Program-made: the position numbers and the translations under genes
The notes under the pieces: model-generated
Databases searched by the model: none
Seen by the model: the letters and a program-made list of their open reading frames with translations, nothing else
What the model was told of the DNA's origin: nothing
DNA from: CAVXNB01 sp963763085
GTDB lineage: Bacteria; Actinomycetota; Acidimicrobiia; Acidimicrobiales; Bog-793
Direction: 5' to 3'
Length of the DNA: 64,000 bases
Assembly: GCA_963763085.1 (NCBI GenBank)
Contig: CAVXNB010000001.1
Location: forward strand, 1,178,001 to 1,242,000
Shown here: positions 9,047 to 18,997 of the stretch, one piece after another
Layout: each line of letters begins with the position of its first letter
How positions within the stretch are numbered: the first letter of the stretch is position 1

Positions 9047-9946
9047 GGTTGTCCTCCCCAATAGAGCCGCATCGGGTTGTCCACGAGCAGCTTCTGCTGC
9101 GCCTGCTCTTTGATGGCGATGCGGGGAATGATATCGACCAGCATTCCGTCGTCGGGCATGTGGCTTTTCATGTTCGGATGGGGCCAGTCGGTGCCCCACA
9201 GGACGCGATCGGGAAACTCGTCGACGAGATGGCGGGCGAACGGCACGAAATCGTCGTAGCCCGGCGGACCGGACACCGACAGGCGTTCGGCGCCGGTCAC
9301 CTTGGACCAGAAGTTGGGGTGCTCGCGCATCAGCTTGACGAACAGCGAGAACTCGGGCCCGTCCACCGCCTTGGTGACGTCCGGACGGCCCATGTGGTCG
9401 ACCACGACCGTGCTCGGCAGCGACGTGAAGAAGTCCCAGCGCGTTTCCAGATCGGGCGCTTCGAGATAGATGACGATGTGCCAGCCGAGCTCGGCGACGC
9501 GCTCGGCGATGCGGCGGTAGTACTCGTCGTCGTGAGGGTCCGCGAGCCGCCGGACGAAGTTGAAGCGCACGCCGCGCACGCCGGCCTCGTGCATCTCGGC
9601 GAGGGCTTCGTCGGTCACGTCCACCTCCACGGTGGCCACGCCCCTCGCACGGCCCTCCGACGCGCGCAGGGCGTCCACCATGGCGCTGTTGTCGGCACCG
9701 TGGCACGTCGCCTGCACGACGACGTTCTTGTCGAAGCCCAGGAAATCGCGTAGGCCGAAGAGCCTGTCCTTGCCCGCGTCGCACGGGGTGTACTTGCGCT
9801 CGGGGGCGTAAGGGAACAGCTCGCCGGGGCCGAAGACGTGGCAATGGGCATCGACAGCGCCGCCGGGGAGGGGGAATGTCGGGCTTGGACGGGTTGGGAT
9901 CGAAGCAGAGCCAGTCCGCGTCCATCTCGAACGCGGCGGCCATCAT
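9043..9946 (-). CDS. ligI: 2-pyrone-4,6-dicarboxylate hydrolase (LigI), one frameshift
   Basis: An amidohydrolase-superfamily lactonase that opens 2-pyrone-4,6-dicarboxylate to 4-oxalomesaconate. The corrected N-terminus contains DIPLPGGAVDAHCHVFGPGE; the body has VQATCHGADNSAM, VRFNFVRRL, VVDHMGRPDV and LWGTDWPHPNM, all typical of LigI. A run of five G at 9870-9874 should be four; the extra base throws the frame after DIP. The tandem ATGATG at 9941-9946 overlaps the ligJ stop. The stop TGA 9043-9045 overlaps the ligA start. Confidence 0.88.
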
Positions 9947-10962
9947 CGACCTGCCGCTCTCAGGCGCGCGTCGAGGAGCGGGAACACGCGCCGGGCGTTG
10001 CCCGAGAACACCTTCGAGAGTGCGTCCGCCGGGAGCTCGAGGCCCTCGACATAACGTCTCGTGTCGTCGAAGTAGTGGCCCGTGTCGGGGTCGATGCCCC
10101 GGACTGCGCCGAGCATCTCGGATCCGAACACGATGTTGTCCACGTCGATCACTTCGAACAGCAGGTCGATGCCCGGTTGGTGGTAGACGCAGGTGTCGAA
10201 GAAGACGTTCCGCATGACGTGGTCCCGAAGGGGCGGCCGGCCGAGCATGTCCGCAATCCCGCGGTAACGGCCCCAGTGGTAAGGCACCGCGCCGCCGCCG
10301 TGCGGGATGATGAAGCGCAGGTCCGGGAAATCGGCGAACAGGTCGCCCTGCAGCAACTGCATGAACGCGGTCGTGTCGGCGTTGAGGTAGTGGGCGCCCG
10401 TGGTGTGAAAGCTGGGGTTGCAGGATGCGGAAACATGGATCATCGCCGGCACGTCCAGGTCGGTCATGGCTTCGTAGAACGGGTACCAGGTCTTGTCCGT
10501 GAGCGGGGGCGATGTCCAGTGGCCTCCGCTCGGGTCCGGGTTCAGGTTGCAGCCGATGAACCCGAGCTCGGTGACGCAACGCACAAGCTCATCGATCGAA
10601 TTGGAGATGGGGGCACCCGGGGACTGCGGAAGCTGGCACACGCCGACGTAGGTGTCGGGGTACAGCTCGACAACCCGCTTGATGAGATCGTTGTTGACCC
10701 GCGCCCAGGCTCGGCTCACCGCCTCGTCGCCGATGTGGTGGCCCATCGCCGAGGCGCGTGGCGAGAAGATCGTCAGGTCGGTGCCGCGCTCGGCGAGCAG
10801 TCGGAGCTGGTTGGTCTCGAGCGTCTCTCGGATCTCGTCGTCGGAGATGCGCGGGTACGGCGGTGGCGACGCTCCGGCGTCGAACGCGGCGATCTGCGCA
10901 TCGCGCCACTGGGTGTGGGACGCAGGTGCTGTCGTGTAGTGCCCGTGACTGTCAATGATCAT
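9943..10962 (-). CDS. ligJ: 4-oxalomesaconate hydratase (LigJ-type amidohydrolase)
   Basis: A 339-residue zinc-type amidohydrolase that hydrates the 4-oxalomesaconate-derived intermediate to 4-carboxy-4-hydroxy-2-oxoadipate. The N-terminus MIIDSHGHYTTAP supplies the HxH metal motif; SASCNPSFHTTGAHYLNAD, FIIPHGGGAVPYHWGR, FFDTCVYHQPG and FGSEMLGAVRG are typical LigJ blocks. ATG 10962 is the family start; the frame opens 26 codons further upstream into the preceding gene. Intact in this sequence. It lies between the tautomerase and hydrolase genes of the same pathway. Confidence 0.9.
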   Translation of the reverse strand: MIIDSHGHYTTAPASHTQWRDAQIAAFDAGASPPPYPRISDDEIRETLETNQLRLLAERGTDLTIFSPRASAMGHHIGDEAVSRAWARVNNDLIKRVVELYPDTYVGVCQLPQSPGAPISNSIDELVRCVTELGFIGCNLNPDPSGGHWTSPPLTDKTWYPFYEAMTDLDVPAMIHVSASCNPSFHTTGAHYLNADTTAFMQLLQGDLFADFPDLRFIIPHGGGAVPYHWGRYRGIADMLGRPPLRDHVMRNVFFDTCVYHQPGIDLLFEVIDVDNIVFGSEMLGAVRGIDPDTGHYFDDTRRYVEGLELPADALSKVFSGNARRVFPLLDARLRAAGR

Positions 10963-10996
10963 CAGGGTCGTCCGTCCACGTCGCGGTCGAAGGGGA

Positions 10997-12093
10997 TCAC
11001 TCGCCCGGCCAAACCGACGCCGGTACGAAGACCTCGCCACGCATCAAGAGCCGTGCGGTTCGCAGCAGCGCTGCACGGTGGACGACCACGATGCCGTCCT
11101 CGACCTCGACGTCCATCGACACCGTGAACGAGCCTGTCGGGTGCTCGATCTCCAGTTCGGCGAGGCCGGCCGCACGCTGCCCCGAGACCTTGGCGGCGAT
11201 CGAGCCCGGGACGAAGCAGGCCGTCGCCACCGAGACCGCCCCGAACACACCGATCGCCTCGTGGACTCGATGCGGGATGAACGTCCTCGTCGCCACCGCT
11301 CCGCCATGTTGAGCCGGGGCCAGCAGTGTCATCTTCGGGATGGTCTTGTTGGTCACGTCTCCGAGGTTCATGAGCGGCCCCGCTGCCAGGCGGATGGACT
11401 CGACCTTGGCCCGCAGTGCGTCGTTCGCCTCGAGGGCCGCCGGCTCCTCGTAGCCGGTGATGCCCAGGTCCTCCGCGTTCAGGCATACGACCGGCATGCC
11501 GTTGTCGATGCAAGTGACCGGTACTTCCTCGATGACGTCAAGCGCGTTCCCGGTCGGCAGCAGCGCGCCACACGTCGATCCTGCGACATCAAGAAAGTCG
11601 ATCGGCACCGGCGCATGGGTGCCTGGCACTCCGTCGATGCGGGCGCCGCCCTGGTAACAGACGACGCCGGACGGTGTCTGCACCTGTGCGACGGCCATGC
11701 TCTCGGTGTTCTCCATCCAGATACGCACTGAAGTGGTCGGGTCCGAGGCCGGCACGAGCCCCGCCTCGAGTGCGAACGGGCCTACGCCTGCGAGGATGTT
11801 TCCGCAGTTCTGATTGTCGGAGACCTCGGCTCGGTCGGGCCAGACCTGCAGGAACAGATAGTCGACATCGGCGTCCGGTCACGCGTCGAGCGCCTCACGA
11901 CCGCCACCTTTGACGTTAGGGGATGGCCTCCACCCATCCCGTCTATCTCGCGGGCGTCGGGCGAGCCCAGCGCCGCCAGCAGCACCGAGTCGCGTGTCGG
12001 CCGGTCTGCGGGCAGGTCCTCCGCCAGGAAATACAGGCCCTTGGAGGTGCCACCGCGCAGCACCGAGCAAGCGATCGCTCTCTGGTCGGTCAC
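10997..12093 (-). CDS. 4-oxalomesaconate tautomerase (LigU/GalD, PrpF family), one frameshift
   Basis: An isomerase moving the double bond or enol of 4-oxalomesaconate before hydration. The N-terminus IACSVLRGGTSKGLYFLAED and IDGMGGGHPLTSKVAVV match PrpF/GalD. The second half (NCGNILAGVGPFALEAGL, IDFLDVAGSTCGALLPTGN, PKMTLLAPAQHGG) continues in another frame. One base is missing at about 11875-11880 (a CC pair that should be CCC); restoring it gives RDPDADVDYLFLQVWPDR. The start is GTG 12093, overlapping the corrected stop of the aldolase gene (GTGA). Confidence 0.85.
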
Positions 12094-12793
12094 GCTTCAG
12101 GCTCTGAGATGTACCGCAGACCGCGCTCGAGAGAGCCTCTCTCGCATGGCGTACATGTCGAGGCCGAGCTCGCCCTTGGCGAGGCGCGCACGTTTCTCGG
12201 CCTCGTCCGCGTCGCGAGCACGGGCTCGCTCGAGCACCGACGGCGCCTGCTCCCTGGCGACGACGACGACGCCGTCGTCGTCGGCGACGATGACGTCGCC
12301 GGGGTGCACGTAGGTGCCGGCACAGACGATCGGCACCTGGACATTGGCGACCGTCTCCTTGACGGTGCCCTGCGCGGAGACCGACTTCGACCAGACGGGA
12401 AAGCGCATCTCGGTAAGCCTGGCCACGTCTCGCACGCCGGCGTCGATCACGAGGCCGCGGACCTCGCGCGCCAGGTAGCTGGTCGCGAGCAGCTCGCCGA
12501 AGTAACCGTCCTCGACAGGGACTCGTCGGGGCCACGACAAGGATGTCGCCGGGCTTCGCCTGCTCCACCGCGACGTGGAGCATCCAGTTGTCACCCGGCG
12601 CCACCTCGCAGGTCAGGGCCGTGCCGGCGACCTGCGCCGGCCGGTAGATCGGGCGCAGATAGGAAGCGAGAAGACCCGTCCGGCCCTGGGCCTCGTGCAC
12701 CGTTGCGACGCCGAGCTCAGCGAGCTGGTCGACGACTTCGAGGTCAGCACGCTTCACGTTCCGGACGACTACCGGCAACGACCCTCCTTGCAT
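12090..12793 (-). CDS. ligK: 4-carboxy-4-hydroxy-2-oxoadipate aldolase (LigK/GalC, RraA family), two frameshifts
   Basis: The last pathway enzyme, a class II aldolase splitting the C7 acid to pyruvate and oxaloacetate. LGVATVHEAQGRTGLL, APGDNWMLHVAVEQAKPGD, LVIDAGVRDV and PGDVIVADDDGVVVV are diagnostic. A surplus base at about 12514 disrupts SPCEDGYFGELLATSY, and a surplus base in the CT repeat at about 12130-12140 disrupts the tail. With both corrected it ends GLRYISEPEA at TGA 12090-12092. ATG 12793 is the first start, but AAGGAGGG lies just inside the frame, so TTG 12778 (protein beginning PVVVRNVKRAD) may be the true one. Confidence 0.86.
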
Positions 12794-12889
12794 AGCTCCA
12801 GCTCAACCTCATCGTAATCCAAGCCCGAAACTCCGGAGCCGGGGTCCGCGCCCATGGAGTGCCCTCGCCTCCTCCGAGCAGCGGCTCGG

Positions 12890-14560
12890 TCAGTCCTGGT
12901 CGATGAGAACGTCCACCAACGCGACGCGGCCCGCATCGAGCGCCGCGAAGCCCCTCTCGAGAGCTCCCGCGAGATCCTTGATCGTCTCTACTCTCTCGCC
13001 GTGGGCGCCGCATGCTCTTGCCAGCTCGGCAAAGTCCGGGGGCATGTCGAAGCGAGTGCCTACCGCGTTGCCCGCTGCAACCGAGTGACCCTCGGGGAAC
13101 AGGTCGTACACGGGCAAGCGGGCGGCTCGGTAACCCCCGTTGTTGAGCACGACGACCAGGAAGGGCGACTCGAGCTCGGCCGCCATGGTGAGCGCAGATG
13201 TGGGAACCGAGAAGAGGAAGCTCCCGTCCCCGCAGATCGAGACGACCCGTCGCCCCGGCGACGCGAGCTTCACTCCCAGAGCGCCCCCGAGAGCCCAGCC
13301 CAGGCCGGGTGCACCTGCGCCGTACAGAGTGCCCGGGCGGAGGCGTACCAAGTGCTCCCGCACAGCTCCCCGATTCGTCACCGCCTCCTCCACAACGAGG
13401 TCGTCGGGGCTGAGCACCTCGTTGAGGCCCGCCAGGACCTCTTCTGGCGTGAGCCCGCCGCGGGGCTCGGAGCGTGCCGCGGCGCGTGCGCTCGTCTCGA
13501 ACGGCCCGCGCGGTGAACCACGGCCCCGCGCTGTGACTGGCCCTGCGCCGCCGGCACGCCTCGGCAAGATCGGGTGCTTGCCCGTCCGGGTCGTCGACCG
13601 CTTCGAGCAGTTGGGAGAGCGCCGTCGCCGCCGTCCGCCTGAAAGCTCAGGTCGACGGGAAAGCTCCACAGAGGCATCGAGACCTTGGTGGGCTCGAGAT
13701 CGATTTGCACGACACGCGCGCCGGGCGCGGGTTCAACTCGCATCGGCACCCAGGGCACGTCGCAATCGACGACGAGCACCAGATCAGCCGACCGAAGTGC
13801 GGCCTCGAAGGCGCCGGCCGACCGAATGCACCAAGCGTGGTCGGTCGCGACGTTCAACGATCTGCTCTCACCGCCCTCTGCGACCCAGATGCCGGCCCGT
13901 TCGGCCAGGGCCGCCAGCGTGGCGAACGCCTCCGGACTCCGACCGGCCCTCGAGGTGATGAGCAGGGCACGCTCCGACCGCGCCAGCTCGCCACCGAGCG
14001 CGTGCAGGTCGCGCACGTCGAGCGCCGGCGAGGAAGGAACTGGCGAAGCGCCCAACCCTCCCCGAGGAGAGGTCGGGCGGTCTCATCAGCACGTCGCGCG
14101 AGATCGTGAGGTAACACGGGCCCGCCGGAGGGCTCGTCGCCAGTTGCACGGCGCGTCCGACAGCCCGACTCAGCACGCTCGGGTCGACCACCTCGAGAGC
14201 CCATTTCGTGTAGCCGCGCACGATGCCGGGTTGGTCAGCCACGTCCTGCTGCCAGTGGATGGGGTTCGAGCGGCCGCCGAGCGCCCCCCTGTCCTCACCG
14301 TAGGGCGTGCGACCCGCCACGATGATGACGCCCGCCGCGTCCCTGAAGGCGTTGTGCATCATGGCGCCGAGGTTCTGGGTCCCCGAGTCGACGTGAACGA
14401 ATATGCATTGAGGGCGCCCGGTCACCTCGAAGTAACCGTGCGCTACCGCCAAAGCGACGCTTTCGAAAGTCGATCCGGCGACGGCTGGAATGTTCGCGCC
14501 CGCCTCGCCGAGCGCGAACGCCGCCTCCTGGATCGGTGCCGAGTCGGTGCCCGGATTCAA
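12890..14560 (-). CDS. Thiamine-diphosphate-dependent enzyme (acetolactate synthase/benzoylformate decarboxylase-like), several frameshifts
   Basis: All three domains of the family are present but spread over three frames. The N-terminal domain has GVEHLFLNPGTDSAP and a glutamate-containing GANIPAVAGSTFESVALA. The middle domain has LLITSRAGRSPEAFATL. The C-terminal ThDP domain has the GDGSFLFSVP...LNN motif. Breaks lie at about 14050-14068, 13620-13640 and 13490-13510. The frame stays open upstream to about 14685 without an acceptable start, so the 5' end may also be damaged. Beside a dioxygenase-like cupin and the lig genes, it may act on an aromatic 2-oxo or 2-hydroxy side chain; this is inference and the substrate is not visible. 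Confidence 0.7.
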
Positions 14561-14682
14561 GAAGAGGTGCTCGACGCCGTACGCGCCGAGAAGGAGAAGA
14601 AGATGCTCGGCGGTCGTCGCCGGCGCTACAGGCCACTCACCCGACGAGTCGTCGTCGGTGGTCGCCGATGGCTCCTTCAGGC

Positions 14683-15198
14683 TCAGAGGTAGAGCCGCTC
14701 GTTGATCGGAAGGCCCTTCTCCACGCAGTAGCGCTCGTAGTGGTCGATGAACCAGAACACGTCGACCGTCTCGGTCACCCGATTGTGCTCGTCCAAGAAC
14801 TCCAGCGGACCGTTCAGCCAGAAGAAGGTCTTCATCCCTGCCTCGGAGTAAAGGGTGTGGGTACGCCCAGGGCTCTCCCGCACGAAATCGCCCGGTCCCG
14901 CCACCCAGTCGTACTCGAGGTATTGCCAGCTGCCCTCGAGGGTGTAGCCCGACACCGGCCCGCGGTGGCGGTGCCGCCCGAGCATGCCACCGGCGCCCAC
15001 CCAGAGAACGTTGGACGCTGAGCTGCTGCGCACGTCGAAGGTCAGGTGCCGGATCCAGACGTTCTCGACGAACGGGACCCAGGGCGATATCTCCTCCGAA
15101 GCGCCGACATAGCCCTCGGGCATGGCGTACTTGTCGCGCATCTCGTCGACCCTGGCCTCGATCGCCAGGTAAGGCGGGTCCGCCTGTTCCAGTGTCAC
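14683..15198 (-). CDS. Cupin protein resembling 2,4'-dihydroxyacetophenone dioxygenase
   Basis: A 171-residue single-domain cupin. GGMLGRHRHRGPVSGYTLEG holds the metal-binding His cluster and the later block GDFVRESPGRTHTL the second. NVWIRHLTFDVR upstream fits the ChrR-like/DAD group, which cleaves the C-C bond of hydroxyacetophenones to a benzoate and formate. Next to lig genes and a ThDP enzyme, a role in shortening a phenylpropanoid or acetophenone side chain is plausible but inferred. Intact; ends just before the ThDP gene. Confidence 0.68.
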   Translation of the reverse strand: MTLEQADPPYLAIEARVDEMRDKYAMPEGYVGASEEISPWVPFVENVWIRHLTFDVRSSSASNVLWVGAGGMLGRHRHRGPVSGYTLEGSWQYLEYDWVAGPGDFVRESPGRTHTLYSEAGMKTFFWLNGPLEFLDEHNRVTETVDVFWFIDHYERYCVEKGLPINERLYL

Positions 15199-15226
15199 TT
15201 GCTTGCCTCCTTCTCTGTTGCGTCGA

Positions 15227-16261
15227 TCACCCAGAGACCCTCACCATCACCTTAATGGCCGCCTCGCGATTATGGCGGTGGAACTCCAGCGCCTCGGCGG
15301 CGTCCTCGAGCGCGAACTCGGTGCGGAGGTACGGCTCGAGGACATCGCTTGCCAGGGACACCAGGCGGATCGCCTCCTCGACGTCCTCGCGTTCGTGGCA
15401 GCTCGAGCCGCGGATGTCGAATTCCTTGCTGGTGAAGAGCCCGATCGGCAGCGCCACCTGTTGGTCGGAGATGCCCAGCACCACGACCCGTCCCGCAGAG
15501 CTGACGAGGTCCACGGCGAGACGAATGGCCTCGGGGACTCCGGTCGCGTCGATCACCACCGGAGCGCCCTCCCCGCTCGTCCACTCGAGAACGCTGGAGA
15601 CGAGGTCATCACCGCCCGCGCCGAGCGCGAGTTCCGCCCCGAGAACGAGGGCGAGTTGCTGGCGCGAAGCGATGGGCTCGACGAGCAGCACCCGCGCCCC
15701 GCGGGCCTGTGCAGCCAGACTCACCGCCTGGCCGATCGGGCCGCCCCCGAGTACGACCACCTGCTCGCCTTGAACGGCGCCGCGGGCCACGCCGTGCACG
15801 GCCACCGCCATGGGCTCCACGAGCGCTGCGAGCGCGGCCGGAAGGTCGCCCACTAGAAACGTCTGGTCGATCGGCACACGCACGAGGTCCGCCAGGCCGC
15901 CGTCCCTGTGGATGCCGATGAGCTCGAAATCGTCGCAGACGCTCCGTCGACCGACGCGACACGGATAGCAGCGGCCGCACGAGGCGAGGGGCCAGACTGC
16001 CACCCGAGCGCCGATCTCGATCTGACCGGCGGCGTCGCGGCCGGCCGATTCCACCGTTCCCGCGAACTCGTGTCCCTGAATCCGTGGGTAGAGCGAAGAC
16101 CCTTTGGGAGTGATGTCGAGGTGACCCGAGAAGAAGTGGATGTCCGACCCGCACACGCCGACGAGCTCCGGGCGCACGATCACGTCGTTGGGACCGGGCG
16201 CCGGCTCCTCGACCGATCTCACGCTCATCTCGTTCGGTGCCACCGTGACGGCGGCCCTCAT
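15227..16261 (-). CDS. Zinc-dependent medium-chain dehydrogenase (sorbitol/threonine dehydrogenase type)
   Basis: 344 residues and intact. Catalytic zinc site GVCGSDIHFFSG and QGHEFAG; structural zinc cluster ASCGRCYPCRVGRRSVC; NAD-binding VVLGGGPIGQAV. It oxidises an alcohol, possibly an aromatic side-chain carbinol given its place in the catabolic island; that substrate is a guess. ATG 16261 overlaps the corrected stop of livF (ATGA), tying it to the transporter operon. Confidence 0.85.
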   Translation of the reverse strand: MRAAVTVAPNEMSVRSVEEPAPGPNDVIVRPELVGVCGSDIHFFSGHLDITPKGSSLYPRIQGHEFAGTVESAGRDAAGQIEIGARVAVWPLASCGRCYPCRVGRRSVCDDFELIGIHRDGGLADLVRVPIDQTFLVGDLPAALAALVEPMAVAVHGVARGAVQGEQVVVLGGGPIGQAVSLAAQARGARVLLVEPIASRQQLALVLGAELALGAGGDDLVSSVLEWTSGEGAPVVIDATGVPEAIRLAVDLVSSAGRVVVLGISDQQVALPIGLFTSKEFDIRGSSCHEREDVEEAIRLVSLASDVLEPYLRTEFALEDAAEALEFHRHNREAAIKVMVRVSG

Positions 16262-17123
16262 CGCTCGGGACCGACCTCGTGGCCGTCGACGGCGGCACTG
16301 CTGTCAGGAGCTGCCCGGTGCTGGCCAGCAAGTACGCCGAATGGAGCAATTCGGGGTGCTCCGCCAGCTCGCTCGCAAGGCCCGAGTACCGCAGCTGGCC
16401 CCCTTCCATCACGTAGGCGCGACGGGCGAGCCCGAGCGCGACGGAGGTGAACTGCTCGATGAGGAGGACGCCGACGCCCGACTCGGCGACGGTCCGTATC
16501 ACCGGAATCAGGTTGCGAAGAATGACTGGAGCGAGGCCGAGAGACAGCTCGTCGATAAGCACGAACCGCGGTTGGGACACCAGCGCCTGAGCCAGCACGA
16601 CCATCTGCTGCTCCCCGCCCGAAAGCGCACGAGCGGGGACCTTGAGGGACTTCCCGAGGGCGGGAAAGAGCTCAAGCGCACGCTCCCGGCCGGCGCGCGC
16701 ACGCTCGCGGGAGAGCGAATAGGTCGCAGCGCGGATGTTGTCGTCCACCGTCAACTCGGACAAGAGTCTTCGGCCCTCGGGAACCACCGCCACCCCCGCG
16801 CGCCGGATGCGCTCCGGCCGGGACCCGGCGAGGTCGCGACCGTCCAGGAGCACGGATCCGGCCCGCAGCCGCAACACGCCGGCCACTGCCAGCACCAAGC
16901 TCGACTTGCCTGCTCCGTTCGGGCCGAGCAGCGCGGTGACTTCACCGGCTGTGACGTCGATCGACACATCCCGTACCACGGTGCGATCGCCTCGCAGCAC
17001 GCTCAGCCCTTTCAGGCTCAAGACATCTGCTGCGGGCGACTGGCCCGGGGCGGCCGCCTCTTGGCGGGGTGAGACGAGCAGGGCGCTTGCCTCACTGGGT
17101 TCGCTCGGGTCCGGCTCGCTCAC
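16258..17123 (-). CDS. livF: Branched-chain amino acid-type ABC transporter ATP-binding protein LivF (3' frameshift)
   Basis: Walker A LLGPNGAGKSS, signature ALSGGEQQMVVLAQAL and Walker B RFVLIDELSLGLAP place it in the LivF family. A proline/serine-rich N-terminal extension of about 33 residues precedes the usual start of the domain. In the raw sequence the frame does not stop and runs through the next gene to 15609. A one-base shift between about 16262 and 16320 would place the stop at 16258, overlapping the next start as ATGA. The transporter most likely imports aromatic acids rather than amino acids in this context. Confidence 0.82.
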
Positions 17124-17836
17124 GCCACCTCCTCTGTCCCGAGGTACGCCTCGACGACTCGCTTGTCCCGGAGCACCTCCGCTGTCGGTCCCAGAGCGAT
17201 CCGCTTGCCGAAGTCGAGCACTGCGGTCACGTCGCAGACTTGGGAGACCAGACCCATGTCGTGGTCCACCAGTATCACCACGGCTCCGGTCTGCTCCGGG
17301 ATCAGACGGATCACCGAGCTGAGGTGGTCTGTCTCAGCCTCGGAGAGTCCGGCGGCAGGCTCATCCAAGAGCACGAGCCGCGGCCGGCCGACAACGGTTC
17401 GGGCCACCTCCAGCAGCCGGCGATCGCGGGTACCTAATGTGCCCACCTTGGCAGACGGGTCCGCCGCGAGACCCACGAACGAGATCGCCTCCAGCACTTC
17501 CTTACGGCGCGAGGCGCCCGAAAGTTTCGAGTGCTCGTGGAGGATCGCTACGTTGTCGAACACCGACAACTCTTCGATCGCCTGCTCGACCTGGAAGGTG
17601 CGCCGCAGTCCCCAACGGGCCCGCCGGAAGCTTGCCATCGCCAGCAGGTCGTCGCCGAACGCCTGCACGGTGCCCGCCGACGGCCGCACGAAGCCGCTCA
17701 GCACGTTGAAGAAAGTTGTCTTGCCGGCTCCGTTGGGCCCGATCAGCCCGCAGACGCCTCGCTCGAAGCGCAGGTCCACTGCATCGAGGGGGATGACGCC
17801 CCCGAAATGCACAGTGAGGTTCGTTACCTCGATCAC
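17120..17836 (-). CDS. livG: Branched-chain amino acid-type ABC transporter ATP-binding protein LivG
   Basis: 238 residues, intact. Walker A LIGPNGAGKTT, Walker B LVLLDEPAAGLS and the LivG-type H-loop ILVDHDMGLVSQVCD. Starts at GTG 17836 overlapping the livM stop (GTGA) and ends overlapping the livF start (17123), so the ATPases are coupled to the permeases. Confidence 0.9.
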   Translation of the reverse strand: MIEVTNLTVHFGGVIPLDAVDLRFERGVCGLIGPNGAGKTTFFNVLSGFVRPSAGTVQAFGDDLLAMASFRRARWGLRRTFQVEQAIEELSVFDNVAILHEHSKLSGASRRKEVLEAISFVGLAADPSAKVGTLGTRDRRLLEVARTVVGRPRLVLLDEPAAGLSEAETDHLSSVIRLIPEQTGAVVILVDHDMGLVSQVCDVTAVLDFGKRIALGPTAEVLRDKRVVEAYLGTEEVA

Positions 17837-18992
17837 GAGATCTGCGTCTGCGAGGGTGCGGCCCTGTGCGCGCTGCCCCGCACGAAGCGCCCGAGTCGTC
17901 GCAGGTCTTTCGGCACTTGGTCAACGAGTCCGCGCGGCGCGGTGGTGAGAACCTGCAACACCCCGATGCCGAACAAGATCGTGATCCAGTCGCTCGAGAC
18001 GCCCCAGTCGTTGAACAGGAACGGCAGCAACTGCAGGAGGAGCCCGGCCACGACAGCGCCCCAAAGGCTGTAAGCACCCGCCATCAGCACCACCGCCAGC
18101 AAGGGTGATCGAGTCCTGGACTGGAAAGTCGATCGAGTACAGGAAATGGACGCTGCCTCCGAGCAGGCCGCCGGCCACGCCCGTGACGAACGAGGCCAGC
18201 GCCCACGCCCAGAGCTTGTAGAAGGTCGTGTTGATGCCCGCCGCCAGCGCAGCGGGCTCGCTCTGACGGATGGCCGCCCATGCCCGCCCCGGCCGGGTCC
18301 GTATGTGCAACAACACCAAGAGGAACATCAGCGCCGCAACGACCACGCGTGTAGCGAAGGTAGGCGGGGTCACTCCCGGCGATGGAGGGCCGGCGGATCG
18401 GCGGGGTCTGCACCAGGCTGCCGTTGTAGCCAAGGAAGCCGTGCCCGCCGTTCGGGAAATTGACGGAGCTGAGCAGGACGGTGATCGCGCCCGCAAACAT
18501 GAGGGTGAGCAGGGCCAGGTACAACCCCCTCAGGCGAATCGCCGGCAAACCGATCAGGATCCCCAGCACCATCGTGATGACGCCGGCAGCCAAGAGCACG
18601 ACCGGGTACGGCAGGGTCGTGGCGAACAGGAGACGGGCGGCGGTCCAAGCCCCGAACGCAAGCACTGCCGCCTGGCCGAGCGAGTAGAGCCCAACCCGCC
18701 CGACGAGCACCCCGAGCCCGAGGGCGACGATCGAGTAGATCGCTACCTGCGTCATCGCATCCACGAAGTAAGGGCTGAGGAGCACGGGCAGTCCCAGCAG
18801 CGCGAACAAGAACACCGCGGCGGCGGCCGCGGCGCTGGTCCAGGTGTCTCGCCCGACCGGGGCCACCGCCCACCGGGAACGGCCGTCGTTCGAGGGCCCG
18901 AGAGCTTGCGCCCCGCTCGAGCGTTCCGCTGCGCCGGCGACCTGGACTGTGCTCGCTGCCTGAGCGGTGTCCGACGCCCGCTCGGTGTCCAC
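17833..18992 (-). CDS. livM: Branched-chain amino acid-type ABC permease LivM, two frameshifts
   Basis: A hydrophobic permease: IYSIVALGLGVLVGRVGLYS, then GLPAIRLRGLYLALLTLMFA, then FKLW-type GINTTFYKLWAWALASFVTG and GVSSDWITILFGIGVLQV, the LivM pattern. Frame changes occur at about 18355-18375 (before VVVAALMFLLVLL) and at about 18096-18104 (before MAGAYSLWG). An alanine-rich cytoplasmic N-terminus precedes the first helix. GTG 18992 was chosen because it lies six bases behind the livH stop with GGGGAG upstream. Confidence 0.82.
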
Positions 18993-18997
18993 CGTGC

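Noticed and set aside
8888..10579. Very long minus-strand frame spanning ligI and ligJ
   Set aside because: Mostly Arg/Pro-rich shadow translation; only the short parts at the ligI and ligA starts are real, joined by indels.
15609..16258. Long C-terminal extension of LivF running through the dehydrogenase gene
   Set aside because: Arg-rich shadow of the opposite-frame dehydrogenase; caused by a missing base before the true stop.
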